This document shows positions 42,323 to 51,486 of a DNA stretch of 64,000 nt, piece after piece; positions within the stretch are counted from its first letter, which is position 1; the number at the start of each line of letters is the position of its first letter. Location: positions 1 to 64,000 of the forward strand of contig NZ_JBAJMV010000004.1 of assembly GCF_036880965.1 (NCBI RefSeq). The letters run 5' to 3'. Made by a program: the position numbers and the translations under genes. Origin of the DNA: JAUASW01 sp036880965 (GTDB taxonomy: Bacteria; Pseudomonadota; Gammaproteobacteria; Burkholderiales; Burkholderiaceae_C). The notes under the pieces were generated by a model. The model was not told the DNA's origin. It made no database searches and was given only the letters and a program-made list of their open reading frames with translations.

Positions 42323-43345
42323 CTAGAACTCCAGCAGGTCGCGCCCAGCGATCACCGCGCCGCCGAAGTGCTTGCGCACGCCGGCCGTGTAGCGGCTGGC
42401 GTCGGTCTCGCCGTCGAGGCCAGGTGAGATGTGGGTCAGCACCACGGTGCGCACGCCGGCCCGGGCGGCCAGCTCGCCGATCTGCTCGGGCGTGATGTGC
42501 TGGCGCTCCATGTGCAGGCGCACGGCCTGCAGCGCCGGCGGCGGCAGGCGCGAGCCGGCGGCGAACTCCTGCATTGCGGCCTCCAGTTCGTTGACCTCGC
42601 ACACCAGCACTTCGGCGCCCTTGGCCAGGCGCAGCAGCGCCTCGCTGGGGCCGGTGTCGCCGCAGAACACGATGGAGCGGTCGGCGGTGTCGAAGCGGTA
42701 CGAGTACGACTTGTCGCCGCCCTTGGGGGCGCCGCCGGCGCCGTGGTAGTGGCTGTTCTCGACCACGGTGACCACCAGGCGGTCGTCGCGGAAGATCACG
42801 CCATCGCCGGCCACGTCATGGCCCTCGAAGCGACCGGCCACCGGCAGCATTGGCACGCCGGCGCTGAAGATGCGCTCCGACACGGCCAGGAAGTCCTGCG
42901 CCGCGCGCACCAGCTCCGCCGTGGCCGGCGGGCCGTAGAAGCGCACCGGCGGCGCCTGGCGGTCGCGGCGCTTGTTGTCCTCCAGCCAGGCGAAGGACAT
43001 CAACGCGCCGATGTCGGCGTTGTGGTCGATGTGGTGGTGGGTGATGAAGACGTTGCGCACATCGGCCGGCACGAAGCCGGCCTGCACCAGCTGGCGCGCC
43101 ACGCCGTTGCCGGCATCGATCAGGTAGGGCCGGCCGCCGACCACCAGTAGGTTGGCAGGCTGAGAGCGCTCCTTGCGCGGGATCGGGCCGGACCCCGTGC
43201 CCAGCAGCACCAGGCGCGTGGGCGTGGCCTGGGCGGCGGGCGCAGCCGTGGGCGCGGCCACCGGCTGTGCGGCGGCCGGGCCGGCCAGCGCGAGCAGGGC
43301 GATACAGCAGGCCGCGATCAGCGGGAGCGGGCGGTGCAGGGTCAT
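42323..43345 (-). CDS. Exported metallo-beta-lactamase-fold hydrolase
   Basis: The protein has 340 residues. A signal peptide (LIAACCIALLALAGPAAAQP) is followed by an MBL fold of RNase Z/arylsulfatase-like type: VLLGTGSGPIPRKERS, the metal motif THHHIDHNADIGALMSF, SHYHGAG, FCGDTGPSEALL and a late His in VLTHISPG. Two zinc ions and a hydrolysed ester, lactone or phosphodiester are expected; the substrate is unknown. The start at 43345 has AAGGAA upstream and overlaps the RND gene stop (ATGA), so the two are translationally coupled. Confidence 0.82.
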   Translation of the reverse strand: MTLHRPLPLIAACCIALLALAGPAAAQPVAAPTAAPAAQATPTRLVLLGTGSGPIPRKERSQPANLLVVGGRPYLIDAGNGVARQLVQAGFVPADVRNVFITHHHIDHNADIGALMSFAWLEDNKRRDRQAPPVRFYGPPATAELVRAAQDFLAVSERIFSAGVPMLPVAGRFEGHDVAGDGVIFRDDRLVVTVVENSHYHGAGGAPKGGDKSYSYRFDTADRSIVFCGDTGPSEALLRLAKGAEVLVCEVNELEAAMQEFAAGSRLPPPALQAVRLHMERQHITPEQIGELAARAGVRTVVLTHISPGLDGETDASRYTAGVRKHFGGAVIAGRDLLEF

Positions 43346-45774
43346 GGGGTTCCTTGGGGGTTGGAGGCGCCGGCAAAGCGCGAATCGGGCAGCAGGAAGT
43401 GCGACAGGGCCGGGATCAGCACCAGCGCACCGACCATGTTCCACAGGAACATGAAGGTCAGCAGGATGCCCATGTCGGCCTGGAACTTGATCGGCGAGAA
43501 GGCCCAGGTGATGACGCCGGCGGCCAGCGTCACACCCACCAGGGCCACGACGCGGCCGGTGAACAGCACGGCGTCGCCATAGGCCTCGGCCAGCGTCAGG
43601 CCGCGACGCTGGCCGGCCAGCTGCACCGAGAGCAGGTACAGCGCATAGTCCACACCGATGCCCACGCCCAGCGCGATCACCGGCAGCGTGGCCACCTTGA
43701 CGCCGATGCCCAGCCAGACCATGAGCGCCTCGCACAGGATGGAGGTGAGCACCAGCGGCAGCACCGCCACCACGGTGGCGCGCCAGCTGCGGAAGGTGAT
43801 CAGGCACAGCGCGATCACGGCCGCGTAGACGTAGAGCAGCATGGTCGTGTTGGCCTGCTTCACCACGCTGTTGGTGGCGGCCTCGATGCCGGCGCCACCG
43901 GCTGCGGGCAGCAGCTGCAGTCGCGCGGGGTCGGTCTGATTCGCTGCGATGAAGCGCTCGGTCGTGGCCAGCACCTGGCTCAGGGTCTCGGCCTTGTGGT
44001 CGGCCAAATAGGCCACCAGAGGCATCACCGAGCAGTCGGTGTTGAACATGTCCGGGTTGTTCACCGAGGCCTGCTGCGCGCCGTAGTTCAAGACATCCTG
44101 GTTGCGGCTGATCGTCAGCCACTTGGGGTTGCCTTCGAAGCTTCCGGCCGTGATCTGGCGCACCACGTCATGCAGGCCCGTGGTCATGCGCACCTGGGGC
44201 AACTGCTGGAGCTCCCAGGCGAGGCGGTCGACCGTCTCCAGCGTCTCGTACTTCAGGCAGCCTTCGGCCGGCGTCTTGACGATCACCGCGAACACGTCGC
44301 TGGAGAGCGCGTAGTGGCCGGTGATGTAGGCGTTGTCGAGGTTGTAGCGCGAGTCCGGCCGCAGCTCGGGTGCGCCGGGGTCGAGGTCGCCGACCTGCAA
44401 GCGCAGGCTGACGACGAAGCCGCCCAGGCCCATGGCCAGTGCCACGATCACGGCCGTGGCCGCCCAGCGGCGGCGCGCGGCGAAATGGTCCAGCCAGACC
44501 CACAGGCCGCGCTGGCCCGCCAACTGGCGCTGCTCGGTCTCCAGCGCCCGGCGCGCCGCCCGCGGGCTCACACCTACGAAGCTCAAAAGCACCGGCAGCA
44601 GCAGCAGGTTGGTGAACACCAGCACGGCCACGCCGATGCTGGCCGTCATCGCCAGTTCGCGGATCACCGGGATCGGAATCAGCACCAGCACTGCGAAGCC
44701 CACCGCATCGGCGAGCAGCGCGGTCACGCCGGCAAGGAACAGCCTGCGGAAGGTGTAGCGCGCGGCCACCAGGCGGTGCGTGCCGCGCGCGATGTCCTGC
44801 ATGATGCCGTTCATCTTCTGCGCGCCGTGGCTCACGCCGATGGCGAACACCAGGAAGGGCACCAGCATCGAGTACGGGTCAAGCTCGAGCCTGAACACGG
44901 CCAGCAGCCCGATCTGCCAGACCACGGCCACCAGCGAGCAGGCCAGCACCAGCAGCGTCGAGCGCAGGCAGCGCGTGTAGCCGTACAGCAGCAGGCCGGC
45001 GATCACCAGCGCCACCGCGAAATAGGCCGCCACCTGCACCAGGCCGGCGAGCAGGTCGCCAACGATCTTGGCGAAGCCGATGATGCGCACCTTCAGGCCC
45101 TCGGCCTCGTATTTGGCGCGCAGGGCCTCGAGTTCTCGCGACAGCTGCCAGTAGTCCAGCCGCGCGCCGTCGCTCTGCTTGTCCAGCAGCGGCAGCACGA
45201 TGGCGCTGCTCTTCAGGTCGTTGGCGATCAGGCTGCCGACCAGGTTGGCGCGGCCCACGTTGAGTCGCAGCCGCTCGATGCTCGCTGGCGAGCCGTCGAA
45301 GGTGTCGGGCATCACCGGGCCGCCGTTGAAGCCTTCCTCGGTCACCTCGGTCCAGCGCACCGACGGCAGCCAGATGGACTTGACCCAGGCACGGTCCACG
45401 CCGGGCGTCAGGAACAGCTCGTCATTGAGCCGCTTGAGCTTGTCGAGGTAGGCCGCGTCGAACACGGTGCCGTTTCCGAGACCCGGGTTCTCGACCACGA
45501 TGCGCAGCGAGTTGCCCATGCCGCGCAGGTCCTGGCGGTGCATGAGAAAGTTCTGGATGTAGGGGTGATCCGTGGGGATCATCTTCTCGAAGCTGGCGTT
45601 GAGCGCCACCTTCGAGCACAGGAAGGCCAGCACCAGCGTGGCCAGCGCGCACAGCAGCAGCACGGTGCGGCGGCTGTTGAACACAGCGCGCTCGAGCCAG
45701 TTGCCGGAGTCGCGCGGAAAGTCGGCCAGGTCGCGCACGACCGGCATTTCGGTGGAAGTGGTAGCGATGGCCAT
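43342..45774 (-). CDS. MMPL/RND-superfamily transporter
   Basis: The protein has 810 residues and about twelve membrane segments in two similar halves. Each half has one large periplasmic loop, typical of HAE3/MMPL-type RND proteins rather than AcrB. The first half has FLVFAIGVSHGAQKMNGIM and the second VIALGVGIGVDYALYLLSV, the paired segments that carry proton-relay residues. Such proteins move hydrophobic compounds or lipids. No membrane-fusion partner is encoded, as usual for this type. ATG at 45774 follows the YCF48-like stop by one base. Confidence 0.85.
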   Translation of the reverse strand: MAIATTSTEMPVVRDLADFPRDSGNWLERAVFNSRRTVLLLCALATLVLAFLCSKVALNASFEKMIPTDHPYIQNFLMHRQDLRGMGNSLRIVVENPGLGNGTVFDAAYLDKLKRLNDELFLTPGVDRAWVKSIWLPSVRWTEVTEEGFNGGPVMPDTFDGSPASIERLRLNVGRANLVGSLIANDLKSSAIVLPLLDKQSDGARLDYWQLSRELEALRAKYEAEGLKVRIIGFAKIVGDLLAGLVQVAAYFAVALVIAGLLLYGYTRCLRSTLLVLACSLVAVVWQIGLLAVFRLELDPYSMLVPFLVFAIGVSHGAQKMNGIMQDIARGTHRLVAARYTFRRLFLAGVTALLADAVGFAVLVLIPIPVIRELAMTASIGVAVLVFTNLLLLPVLLSFVGVSPRAARRALETEQRQLAGQRGLWVWLDHFAARRRWAATAVIVALAMGLGGFVVSLRLQVGDLDPGAPELRPDSRYNLDNAYITGHYALSSDVFAVIVKTPAEGCLKYETLETVDRLAWELQQLPQVRMTTGLHDVVRQITAGSFEGNPKWLTISRNQDVLNYGAQQASVNNPDMFNTDCSVMPLVAYLADHKAETLSQVLATTERFIAANQTDPARLQLLPAAGGAGIEAATNSVVKQANTTMLLYVYAAVIALCLITFRSWRATVVAVLPLVLTSILCEALMVWLGIGVKVATLPVIALGVGIGVDYALYLLSVQLAGQRRGLTLAEAYGDAVLFTGRVVALVGVTLAAGVITWAFSPIKFQADMGILLTFMFLWNMVGALVLIPALSHFLLPDSRFAGASNPQGTP

Positions 45775-45775
45775 T

Positions 45776-46816
45776 TCAGTTGCTCGGCAGAGGGATGCTG
45801 CGCAGGCCGCGGGGACCGCCCAGCACCAGGCGAGCGGACGTGGCGGCGATGGCGGCAACGGGCAGGGTCTCCTTCAGAGGCACGCGATGGAAGCTGGCGC
45901 CGCCGTCGCGGCTGCGCGCCAGCGCGCCGCTCTGGTCGGCCAGCCACAGCGTGCCGTCGGCGCTCCGGGCCGCGGTGGTGATGCTGGCCGCCAGACCCGT
46001 GCTGACGATGTGCCATTGCCGGCCACCATCGCGGCTCAGCCGTGCATTGCCGCGCATGCCATGAGCCAGCAGGGCATCGCCGGTGTCGAGCAGGCCGAAG
46101 AAGCTGCCCTTGTAGCCGGTGTCTAGGGCCACGAAGCGCTGCGCCTTCGCGTCCAGCCGCATCAGCAGGCCGGACTCGCCCGCGATGTAGAGCGTGCCGC
46201 CCTGCGGGCGGATCGCATAGAGGTTGAGCAGGCGTGGGTTGTCGGTGCGCTCGAACCAGGGGGTCCAGGTCTTGCCACCGTCGCGGGTCTGGAAGATCAG
46301 GTTGTAGGCGCCGACGACGAAGCCCTCGTCGGCGCTCGTGAAGTGCAAGTCCAGGAAGGGCTTGTCGGGGCCGGCCGCGAGATTGCGCTCAGCCTCGCCG
46401 AGCAGGGCCTCGCGTGTGGCCGAGGCGGGCAGGGCCTTCAGGTGCTCGAGCAGCAACAGGTTGGCGCGGCGCCCGTCCAGCAGCGGCTGCCAGGTAGCAC
46501 CACCATCGTTGGAGCCCACCACCACGCCGTCATGGCCTACGGCATAGCCGCGCCGGCCGTCGACGAATTGCACGGCCGTCAGGTCCGACGACAGCGGCAC
46601 GTTCGCCTGCGTCCAGTGCTGGCCGGCGTCGTCGCTCCAGGCGATATGGCCGCGCTGGCCGGCCGCGACCAGGCGCTCTGGGCCCGCTGCGGCGATGCCG
46701 GTGATCAGCCGCTGCTTCAGCAGGGCCGTGGCGCGCGCGGGGCGCTCCAGCGGATCGGCGGCACTGCCAAGGCTGATTGAGAGCATGCAGCAGGCGATGA
46801 ACTGGTGTGGCTTCAT
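45776..46816 (-). CDS. Exported YCF48/BNR-repeat beta-propeller protein
   Basis: The protein has 346 residues. A signal peptide (MKPHQFIACCMLSISLGSA) is followed by repeated blades with SDDAGQHW, SNDGGATWQ, TRDGGKTWTPW, SRDGGRQWH and SRDGGASFH, the Asp-box pattern of YCF48 and BNR propellers. The function is unknown; in this cluster type it is thought to be a periplasmic accessory of the transporter. The start is uncertain: ATG at 46822 is six bases upstream in frame, and neither has a good ribosome site. Confidence 0.8.
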   Translation of the reverse strand: MKPHQFIACCMLSISLGSAADPLERPARATALLKQRLITGIAAAGPERLVAAGQRGHIAWSDDAGQHWTQANVPLSSDLTAVQFVDGRRGYAVGHDGVVVGSNDGGATWQPLLDGRRANLLLLEHLKALPASATREALLGEAERNLAAGPDKPFLDLHFTSADEGFVVGAYNLIFQTRDGGKTWTPWFERTDNPRLLNLYAIRPQGGTLYIAGESGLLMRLDAKAQRFVALDTGYKGSFFGLLDTGDALLAHGMRGNARLSRDGGRQWHIVSTGLAASITTAARSADGTLWLADQSGALARSRDGGASFHRVPLKETLPVAAIAATSARLVLGGPRGLRSIPLPSN

Positions 46817-46930
46817 GGGCATGGGGTGGGGCGTGACCCGGACGAGAGAGAGGAGAGAGACAGCAAGAGACCGGGCCACGCCCCGAAACGGGACAGGGTG
46901 GGGAGGACGCGCCGGCCCTCCCCGCGAGCG

Positions 46931-48295
46931 TCAGCGGATGCCCTGACCGGCCAACTGCTCGGCCGACCAGAAGGTGTCCGGCGGCAGCTCGCTAAGGTAG
47001 CGGATGCCGCCGTACTCGCCGACCAGGCCGGGCACCGAATAGACGCCGGCGTTGAAGTCATAGAAGCCTTGGGTGTCGACCCACTGGGCCGGTACGTCGT
47101 AGCTGAACGAGGAGAACGAGAAGCCGGCGCGGTAGAGCTGGCCACGGGCGTCGTACTCGTCCGAGGCCACGGCCACCCAGCTGTCCTCATCGATGTAGAA
47201 GACGCGCTTGCTGTACACATGGCGCTTGCCCGGCTTGAGCGTGGCCTCGACCACCCAGACCCGGTGCTGCTCCCAGCGCACCACGTCGGGGTTGATGTGA
47301 TTGGGCGTGGCCACCTCGGCGGGCTTGGCCCAGTAGGTCATCTTGTAGTTGCCGTAGGGCACGATCATCTCCTTCTTGCCCACGAGCTTGAAGTCGAAGC
47401 GGTCCATCGCGCCGTTGAACACCGAGGCGTCGTCGTAGGTGCTGGCGCCGGCCGTGCCGGGGTTGGGCGTGTCGTAGGCGATGTCGGGTGCCAGGCGCAC
47501 GCGGCGCTGCCCCGGCAGGTACAGCCAGGCGCGGCGCCCCTGCTTCAGCGGGTTGGCCGAGTCCCACACGATCATGGCCTCGCCCTTGCGGCGCGCCGGG
47601 GCGGCGTAGTTGAACTTGAGCAGCCAGAAGGGTTCGGTGTCGTTGATGACGCCGCTGCGCTTCGCGTCGGTGGTCGGCCAGGCGTAGGTGGCTTCGCCGG
47701 TGGTGGCCAGCGAGGCGCGGCCCGAGGCGTCGACATTCCAAGTGTCGAACTTGGTGTTGAAGCCCAGGCCCCGGTAGTTCAGCAGGTGGTTCCACATCAC
47801 CTCGTTGCCGTTCTTGGGGATGGGGAAGGGATAGCCGGCCAGCATGTTCTCGGTGCCCAGACCTTCGGCCGTGAGGCGGGTGCCGGTGGCGTTCTTGCGC
47901 GTGTTCTCGGCAATGTGCTTGGGCACATACACCGGCCGGTGCGTGGGGTATACGTCGACCCGCATGGTGGCATGGCGCTTGAGCAGCTCCTTGGTGCCCT
48001 CGGTCAGCTTGTCGGCATGCGCGCCCATGTCCTTGCCGGTGATCACCAGGCGCGGCTTCTCGTCGGCATAGGGGTCGACACGCTTGTTGCTGCCAGGCTG
48101 GAACTTGGCCGGCGGCATGGTCATGCCGCCTGTCCACTCGGGAATGGTGCCGTCCTTGTTGCCGGCCTTCTCGGCGCCGGTCGGGGTCAGCGTGGTGCCG
48201 AGCTGGCGGGCCTCTTCGGGCGAGACGGCTGCGAAGGCCGCGCCGGCCTGCAGCAGGGTGATGGCCAGGGCCATCGTGGTTTTCATCTTGAGCAT
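46931..48295 (-). CDS. DUF1329 periplasmic/outer-membrane-associated protein
   Basis: The protein has 454 residues. A signal peptide (MKTTMALAITLLQAGAAFA) is followed by AVSPEEARQLGTTLTPTGAE, the characteristic opening of DUF1329. The fold is thought to resemble lipoprotein-sorting proteins that carry lipids between membranes. Tyr- and Trp-rich segments (WLYLPGQRRVRLAPDIAYD; FNGAMDRFDFKLVG) fit that idea. ATG at 48295 has AAGGAA upstream. It starts 11 bases after the DUF1302 stop, its usual partner. Confidence 0.85.
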   Translation of the reverse strand: MLKMKTTMALAITLLQAGAAFAAVSPEEARQLGTTLTPTGAEKAGNKDGTIPEWTGGMTMPPAKFQPGSNKRVDPYADEKPRLVITGKDMGAHADKLTEGTKELLKRHATMRVDVYPTHRPVYVPKHIAENTRKNATGTRLTAEGLGTENMLAGYPFPIPKNGNEVMWNHLLNYRGLGFNTKFDTWNVDASGRASLATTGEATYAWPTTDAKRSGVINDTEPFWLLKFNYAAPARRKGEAMIVWDSANPLKQGRRAWLYLPGQRRVRLAPDIAYDTPNPGTAGASTYDDASVFNGAMDRFDFKLVGKKEMIVPYGNYKMTYWAKPAEVATPNHINPDVVRWEQHRVWVVEATLKPGKRHVYSKRVFYIDEDSWVAVASDEYDARGQLYRAGFSFSSFSYDVPAQWVDTQGFYDFNAGVYSVPGLVGEYGGIRYLSELPPDTFWSAEQLAGQGIR

Positions 48296-48306
48296 GGCGG
48301 GGTTCC

Positions 48307-50175
48307 TTAGAAGCTGGCCTTGAGCGTGAGCGAGATCCAGCCGCGGTCGCTGATGGACGCGCTGGAGCCGTTGAAGACCGTGGCGGCGCCATTGGCCGGG
48401 TTGGTCGAGTAGTCGCCGTAGTAGCGCAGGTAGGACAGGTTGGCCGTGTAGGCCTGCTGCAGCGTGGCCGCCAGGCCCAGGCTCCAGCTGCCCGCACCAC
48501 GGTTGCCGCCGAAGGTGGTGGCCGCATTGCCGCCAATGCCCTGGTTCCAGGAGATCGGGGCGCTCAGGTCCACGCCTGGCAGCACCTGGTACCAGGTGGG
48601 CGAGAAGTTGATCGCCAGGCCCCAGTAGCGCTTGCTCGGCTTGTCGATGGCCGTGTAGGCGTCGCGGCCCTTGTAGACCGCGGCGTTCTGCGTCACCTCG
48701 CTGACCTGCATCCAGGTCAGCTCGGCGGCGATCGAGGCGGTGTCGAACAGCGGTGTGCTCGGCACGACATAGGTGCCGTTGACGAGGCCATGCCAGGTCG
48801 TGCCGCGCGCGCCCGGCGCGTCGCCGTTGGCCGGGATCGCGGTGGTGGCAATGGCGCCCGCGGTGCTGGCGGTCAGCGCGGCTGGGAGCACGGTCACCGC
48901 ATCGCTGACCAGGGGCATGTTGCGTCGCTGCGAGAGTTCCGCGCCCACCGAGACGCCCGCGATGTTCTTCGAGAGGCTGACGGCCAGCATCTGGATGTCC
49001 TTGCCGTAGGACGTGCGGTAGAGGCCCGCCTTGCCGTACTTCTGCAGGTCGGCCACCGTGGTGGCCGCGGTGTTGACGAGGCAGGTGGTCGGCGCCAGCG
49101 CGGTGCCGCCCAGGGCAGTGCAGGTGGCTGCGGGCACCGTGGCCACGCCCGGCATCAGCATCAGCTGCGGCAGCACGTCGGTGCTGTTGCGGAAGTAGAG
49201 GCCTGCGGTTCCGTCCAGCCATGCCGGATTCCACCGCGCCGAAACGCCGTAGTCATGGCGGTTGCCATAGCTCGAGGGCTTGATCGCCTGCGCATTCCAC
49301 ATGCGCAGCGCGGCCGGCGCGCCGGGGATCAGGGCGGCGAACGGGTTGGGGCCGGTGATCAGCGAGTCGCCGCCGAACACAAGCATGTCGGTGCCTGACA
49401 GATAACTGCCGGACTCGGGCGAGCGCACAGCCTGCCAGTTGTAGAACCACTGCGCGGCCAGTGACAGGTCCTGCGTCGGCTGCATCTGCAGGCTCAGCGC
49501 GCCGCGTGGGCGGATGAACTCCTTGGCCTCGGCGCCCGGTGTGGCCTGCAGCTTCCAGGCGTCCACCGAATTCTGGCCATAGGCAATGCCATGCAGCAGG
49601 CCGCCCAGCAGCAGGCCTTCGCCCCAGTAGGCCGTGTGCTGGCCCAGGCGGACGTTCAACGGCATGTCGCCGGCCTTGAGGTTCGCGAACAAGAACCAGT
49701 CCAGCATCTCGCCCGAGAAGCCCTTGCCGAAGCGCTGCGTGTAGGTGCTCAGCTGGCCGGCCACCGGCAGCCCGCCCTGCAGGGTGTTGGCACTGGCGGT
49801 GCTGGTGTTGTCCAGGCTTCGATAGGCCGCGTCGTACCAGCCGGCGGCGCTCAGGCGCAAGCCGGCCCTGCGCTTCCAGGTCACGTCGAATTCGGACAGC
49901 ACGTCGATCCGGTTGGTGACGATCGAGCCCTTGGCGAAATTGCGGTCACCGTCGTCGGCATTCGCATTGCCGAGGATGGCCGCATCGGCCTTCTGCAGGC
50001 GCTGGCCGAGGTTGTAGCGCAGCGTGTGGTCCCAGTTGATCGTGAGATCGGCATTGCCGGTTTCGATGCTGGCGGCCTGCGCAAGCGTGGCGCCGCAGCA
50101 CAGGGCCGCAGCCGCGAGGCCGGGCAGGGACCGCCGGAGGCGGCGGTGCGAGGGTGTGGTTTGTCTCTGGCCCAT
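48307..50175 (-). CDS. DUF1302 outer-membrane beta-barrel protein
   Basis: The protein has 622 residues. A signal peptide (SLPGLAAAALCCGATLAQA) is followed by alternating beta strands with Tyr/Trp girdles (ITINWDHTLRYN-type start, TAYWGEGLL, DLSLAAQWFYNW) and a C-terminal Phe (WISLTLKASF) as expected of an outer-membrane barrel. DUF1302 proteins occur with DUF1329 and MMPL transporters in clusters for hydrophobic compounds such as steroids; the substrate here is not identified. ATG at 50175 has GAGGAAAAG upstream; the longer frame to 50310 enters the control region. Confidence 0.85.
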   Translation of the reverse strand: MGQRQTTPSHRRLRRSLPGLAAAALCCGATLAQAASIETGNADLTINWDHTLRYNLGQRLQKADAAILGNANADDGDRNFAKGSIVTNRIDVLSEFDVTWKRRAGLRLSAAGWYDAAYRSLDNTSTASANTLQGGLPVAGQLSTYTQRFGKGFSGEMLDWFLFANLKAGDMPLNVRLGQHTAYWGEGLLLGGLLHGIAYGQNSVDAWKLQATPGAEAKEFIRPRGALSLQMQPTQDLSLAAQWFYNWQAVRSPESGSYLSGTDMLVFGGDSLITGPNPFAALIPGAPAALRMWNAQAIKPSSYGNRHDYGVSARWNPAWLDGTAGLYFRNSTDVLPQLMLMPGVATVPAATCTALGGTALAPTTCLVNTAATTVADLQKYGKAGLYRTSYGKDIQMLAVSLSKNIAGVSVGAELSQRRNMPLVSDAVTVLPAALTASTAGAIATTAIPANGDAPGARGTTWHGLVNGTYVVPSTPLFDTASIAAELTWMQVSEVTQNAAVYKGRDAYTAIDKPSKRYWGLAINFSPTWYQVLPGVDLSAPISWNQGIGGNAATTFGGNRGAGSWSLGLAATLQQAYTANLSYLRYYGDYSTNPANGAATVFNGSSASISDRGWISLTLKASF

Positions 50176-50344
50176 ATTCTTTTCCTCGTTGACGAGGTCC
50201 TTGTCGATGGTGGCGTTTGCATGCACGACCGCACGCCCATGGGCTGTTGGTACGATCCGGGACAGCATCAAGGTCTGCCTGGATTGCGCCAACGGCCGCA
50301 CCGGCGGCAACGTGGCGCGAGTCTCGGTTCGTGGCTGGTGCAGC

Positions 50345-50366
50345 GTCTATCGGAAATCCGCAAAGC
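50345..50366 (+). promoter_or_regulatory. Candidate AraC operator, copy 1
   Basis: The core CTATCGGAAATCCGCAA contains the palindrome CGGA-AA-TCCG. The reverse complement of 51388-51408 matches it across 22 positions except for two central bases and one gap. It lies between the divergent DUF1302 gene and the araC-type gene, close to the latter's probable start. Confidence 0.6.
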
Positions 50367-50374
50367 CCAACGTC

Positions 50375-51358
50375 GTGACTCCCATCGCTCCCCAGCCCCC
50401 CAGCGCCGTGATCGTTCAGGAATTCACGGACCCGACCGATGCGAACTCGGGCGTGGAGCTGCTGGCCGTCGATGCGGTGCAGCTGCAGCTGAGCCCCTTG
50501 CGCGCGCGACGCGTCGTCGTGCAGTTGGGCGGCTCCACCGTGGTCTTCCATGCCAGCAATCTGCGCATGCGCACGCGCACGGCGGTGCACCGCGGCCACC
50601 TGGCCTACGTCTGTTTCGGCGAGGACACGCAAGGCTCGGTCAACGGCGTGGCGGTGCGGCCCGATCGGCTGCTGGCGGTGGCGCCCGAGACCGAGGTCGG
50701 CTTCGTCGCCGATGCCGGCTGGCAGAGCATCGCGGTGCTGCTGGCGCCCGAGAGCATCGAGACGCACCTGCGCGCGCGTCAACGTATGGACGAGTACCGG
50801 CTGCCGCGCCAGGTCGAGACGCTGCAGGCCGATGCGCTCGCGCTGCGCCAGCTGTTCGACTGGGGCATGCGGCTGGTCGAGACGGCCCAGGCCGATCCCG
50901 AGCTGTTCAACGGCAGCCAGGATGAACGCGATGCGGCCCATGCCGAGCTGATCGAGCTGCTGCTGACCGCGCTGCGCAGCTCGATCGACAGCGAGCCGGC
51001 GCGCACCGAGTTGACTCGCCAGGCTCAGAGCCGTGCGGTCAAGCTGGCGGAGGACCACGCCATGGCAAACATCGGCGAGCGGGTCTATGTGTCGGACCTG
51101 TGCAAGGTCGCCCATGTCAGCGAGCGTGCGCTGGAATATGCGTTCAAGCAGGTGATGGGGCTGACCCCGGTGGCCTACCTGGCGCGGCTGCGCCTGCACC
51201 GGGTGCGTGATGCCCTGTTGAATGCGCCGCCGGGCAGCGCCACGGTCTCCGAGATCGCGTTGCTGTGGGGCTTCTGGCATTTTGGCGAGTTCGCCAAGGC
51301 CTACAAAGACGTGTTCGACGAGCTGCCCTCGGACACGCTGCGCCGCCGCGGTGCCTGA
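50375..51358 (+). CDS. AraC-family transcriptional regulator
   Basis: The protein has 327 residues from the GTG at 50375. An N-terminal sensing domain (about 10-190, including VELLAVDAVQLQLSPLRARR) is followed by a C-terminal two-helix-turn-helix AraC domain: VYVSDLCKVAHVSERALEYA, LTPVAYLARLRLHRVRDALL, VSEIALLWGFWHFGEFAKAY. The start is uncertain; a GTG at 50408 is also possible and neither has a clear ribosome site. It is divergent from the DUF1302 operon and precedes the catabolic operon. Matching palindromic sites near its own start and before 51487 suggest it controls itself and the operon. Confidence 0.85.
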   Translation: MTPIAPQPPSAVIVQEFTDPTDANSGVELLAVDAVQLQLSPLRARRVVVQLGGSTVVFHASNLRMRTRTAVHRGHLAYVCFGEDTQGSVNGVAVRPDRLLAVAPETEVGFVADAGWQSIAVLLAPESIETHLRARQRMDEYRLPRQVETLQADALALRQLFDWGMRLVETAQADPELFNGSQDERDAAHAELIELLLTALRSSIDSEPARTELTRQAQSRAVKLAEDHAMANIGERVYVSDLCKVAHVSERALEYAFKQVMGLTPVAYLARLRLHRVRDALLNAPPGSATVSEIALLWGFWHFGEFAKAYKDVFDELPSDTLRRRGA

Positions 51359-51387
51359 TTCCTGACCGCGCTGCGGGGTTCTCCGCA

Positions 51388-51408
51388 GCTTGCGGAAATC
51401 CGATAGAC
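51388..51408 (-). promoter_or_regulatory. Candidate AraC operator, copy 2
   Basis: GCTTGCGGAAATCCGATAG on the plus strand is the inverted copy of the site at 50345-50366. It lies 79 bp before the cyclase start, where an activator site for the operon would be expected. A GCTGCGG/CCGCAGC hairpin (51370-51389) directly precedes and slightly overlaps it and may end araC transcription. Confidence 0.6.
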
Positions 51409-51486
51409 CTCGGCCGGTCCGCGCCGGGACACTGCGTCGCCATACCCATGGGACCCCTCGGTTCCTGCAGCGACAAAGGACGCCCG

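Noticed and set aside
43267..45981. 904-codon frame opposite the RND transporter
   Set aside because: Antisense artefact of high GC; the translation is Gln/His/Arg-rich and lacks domains.
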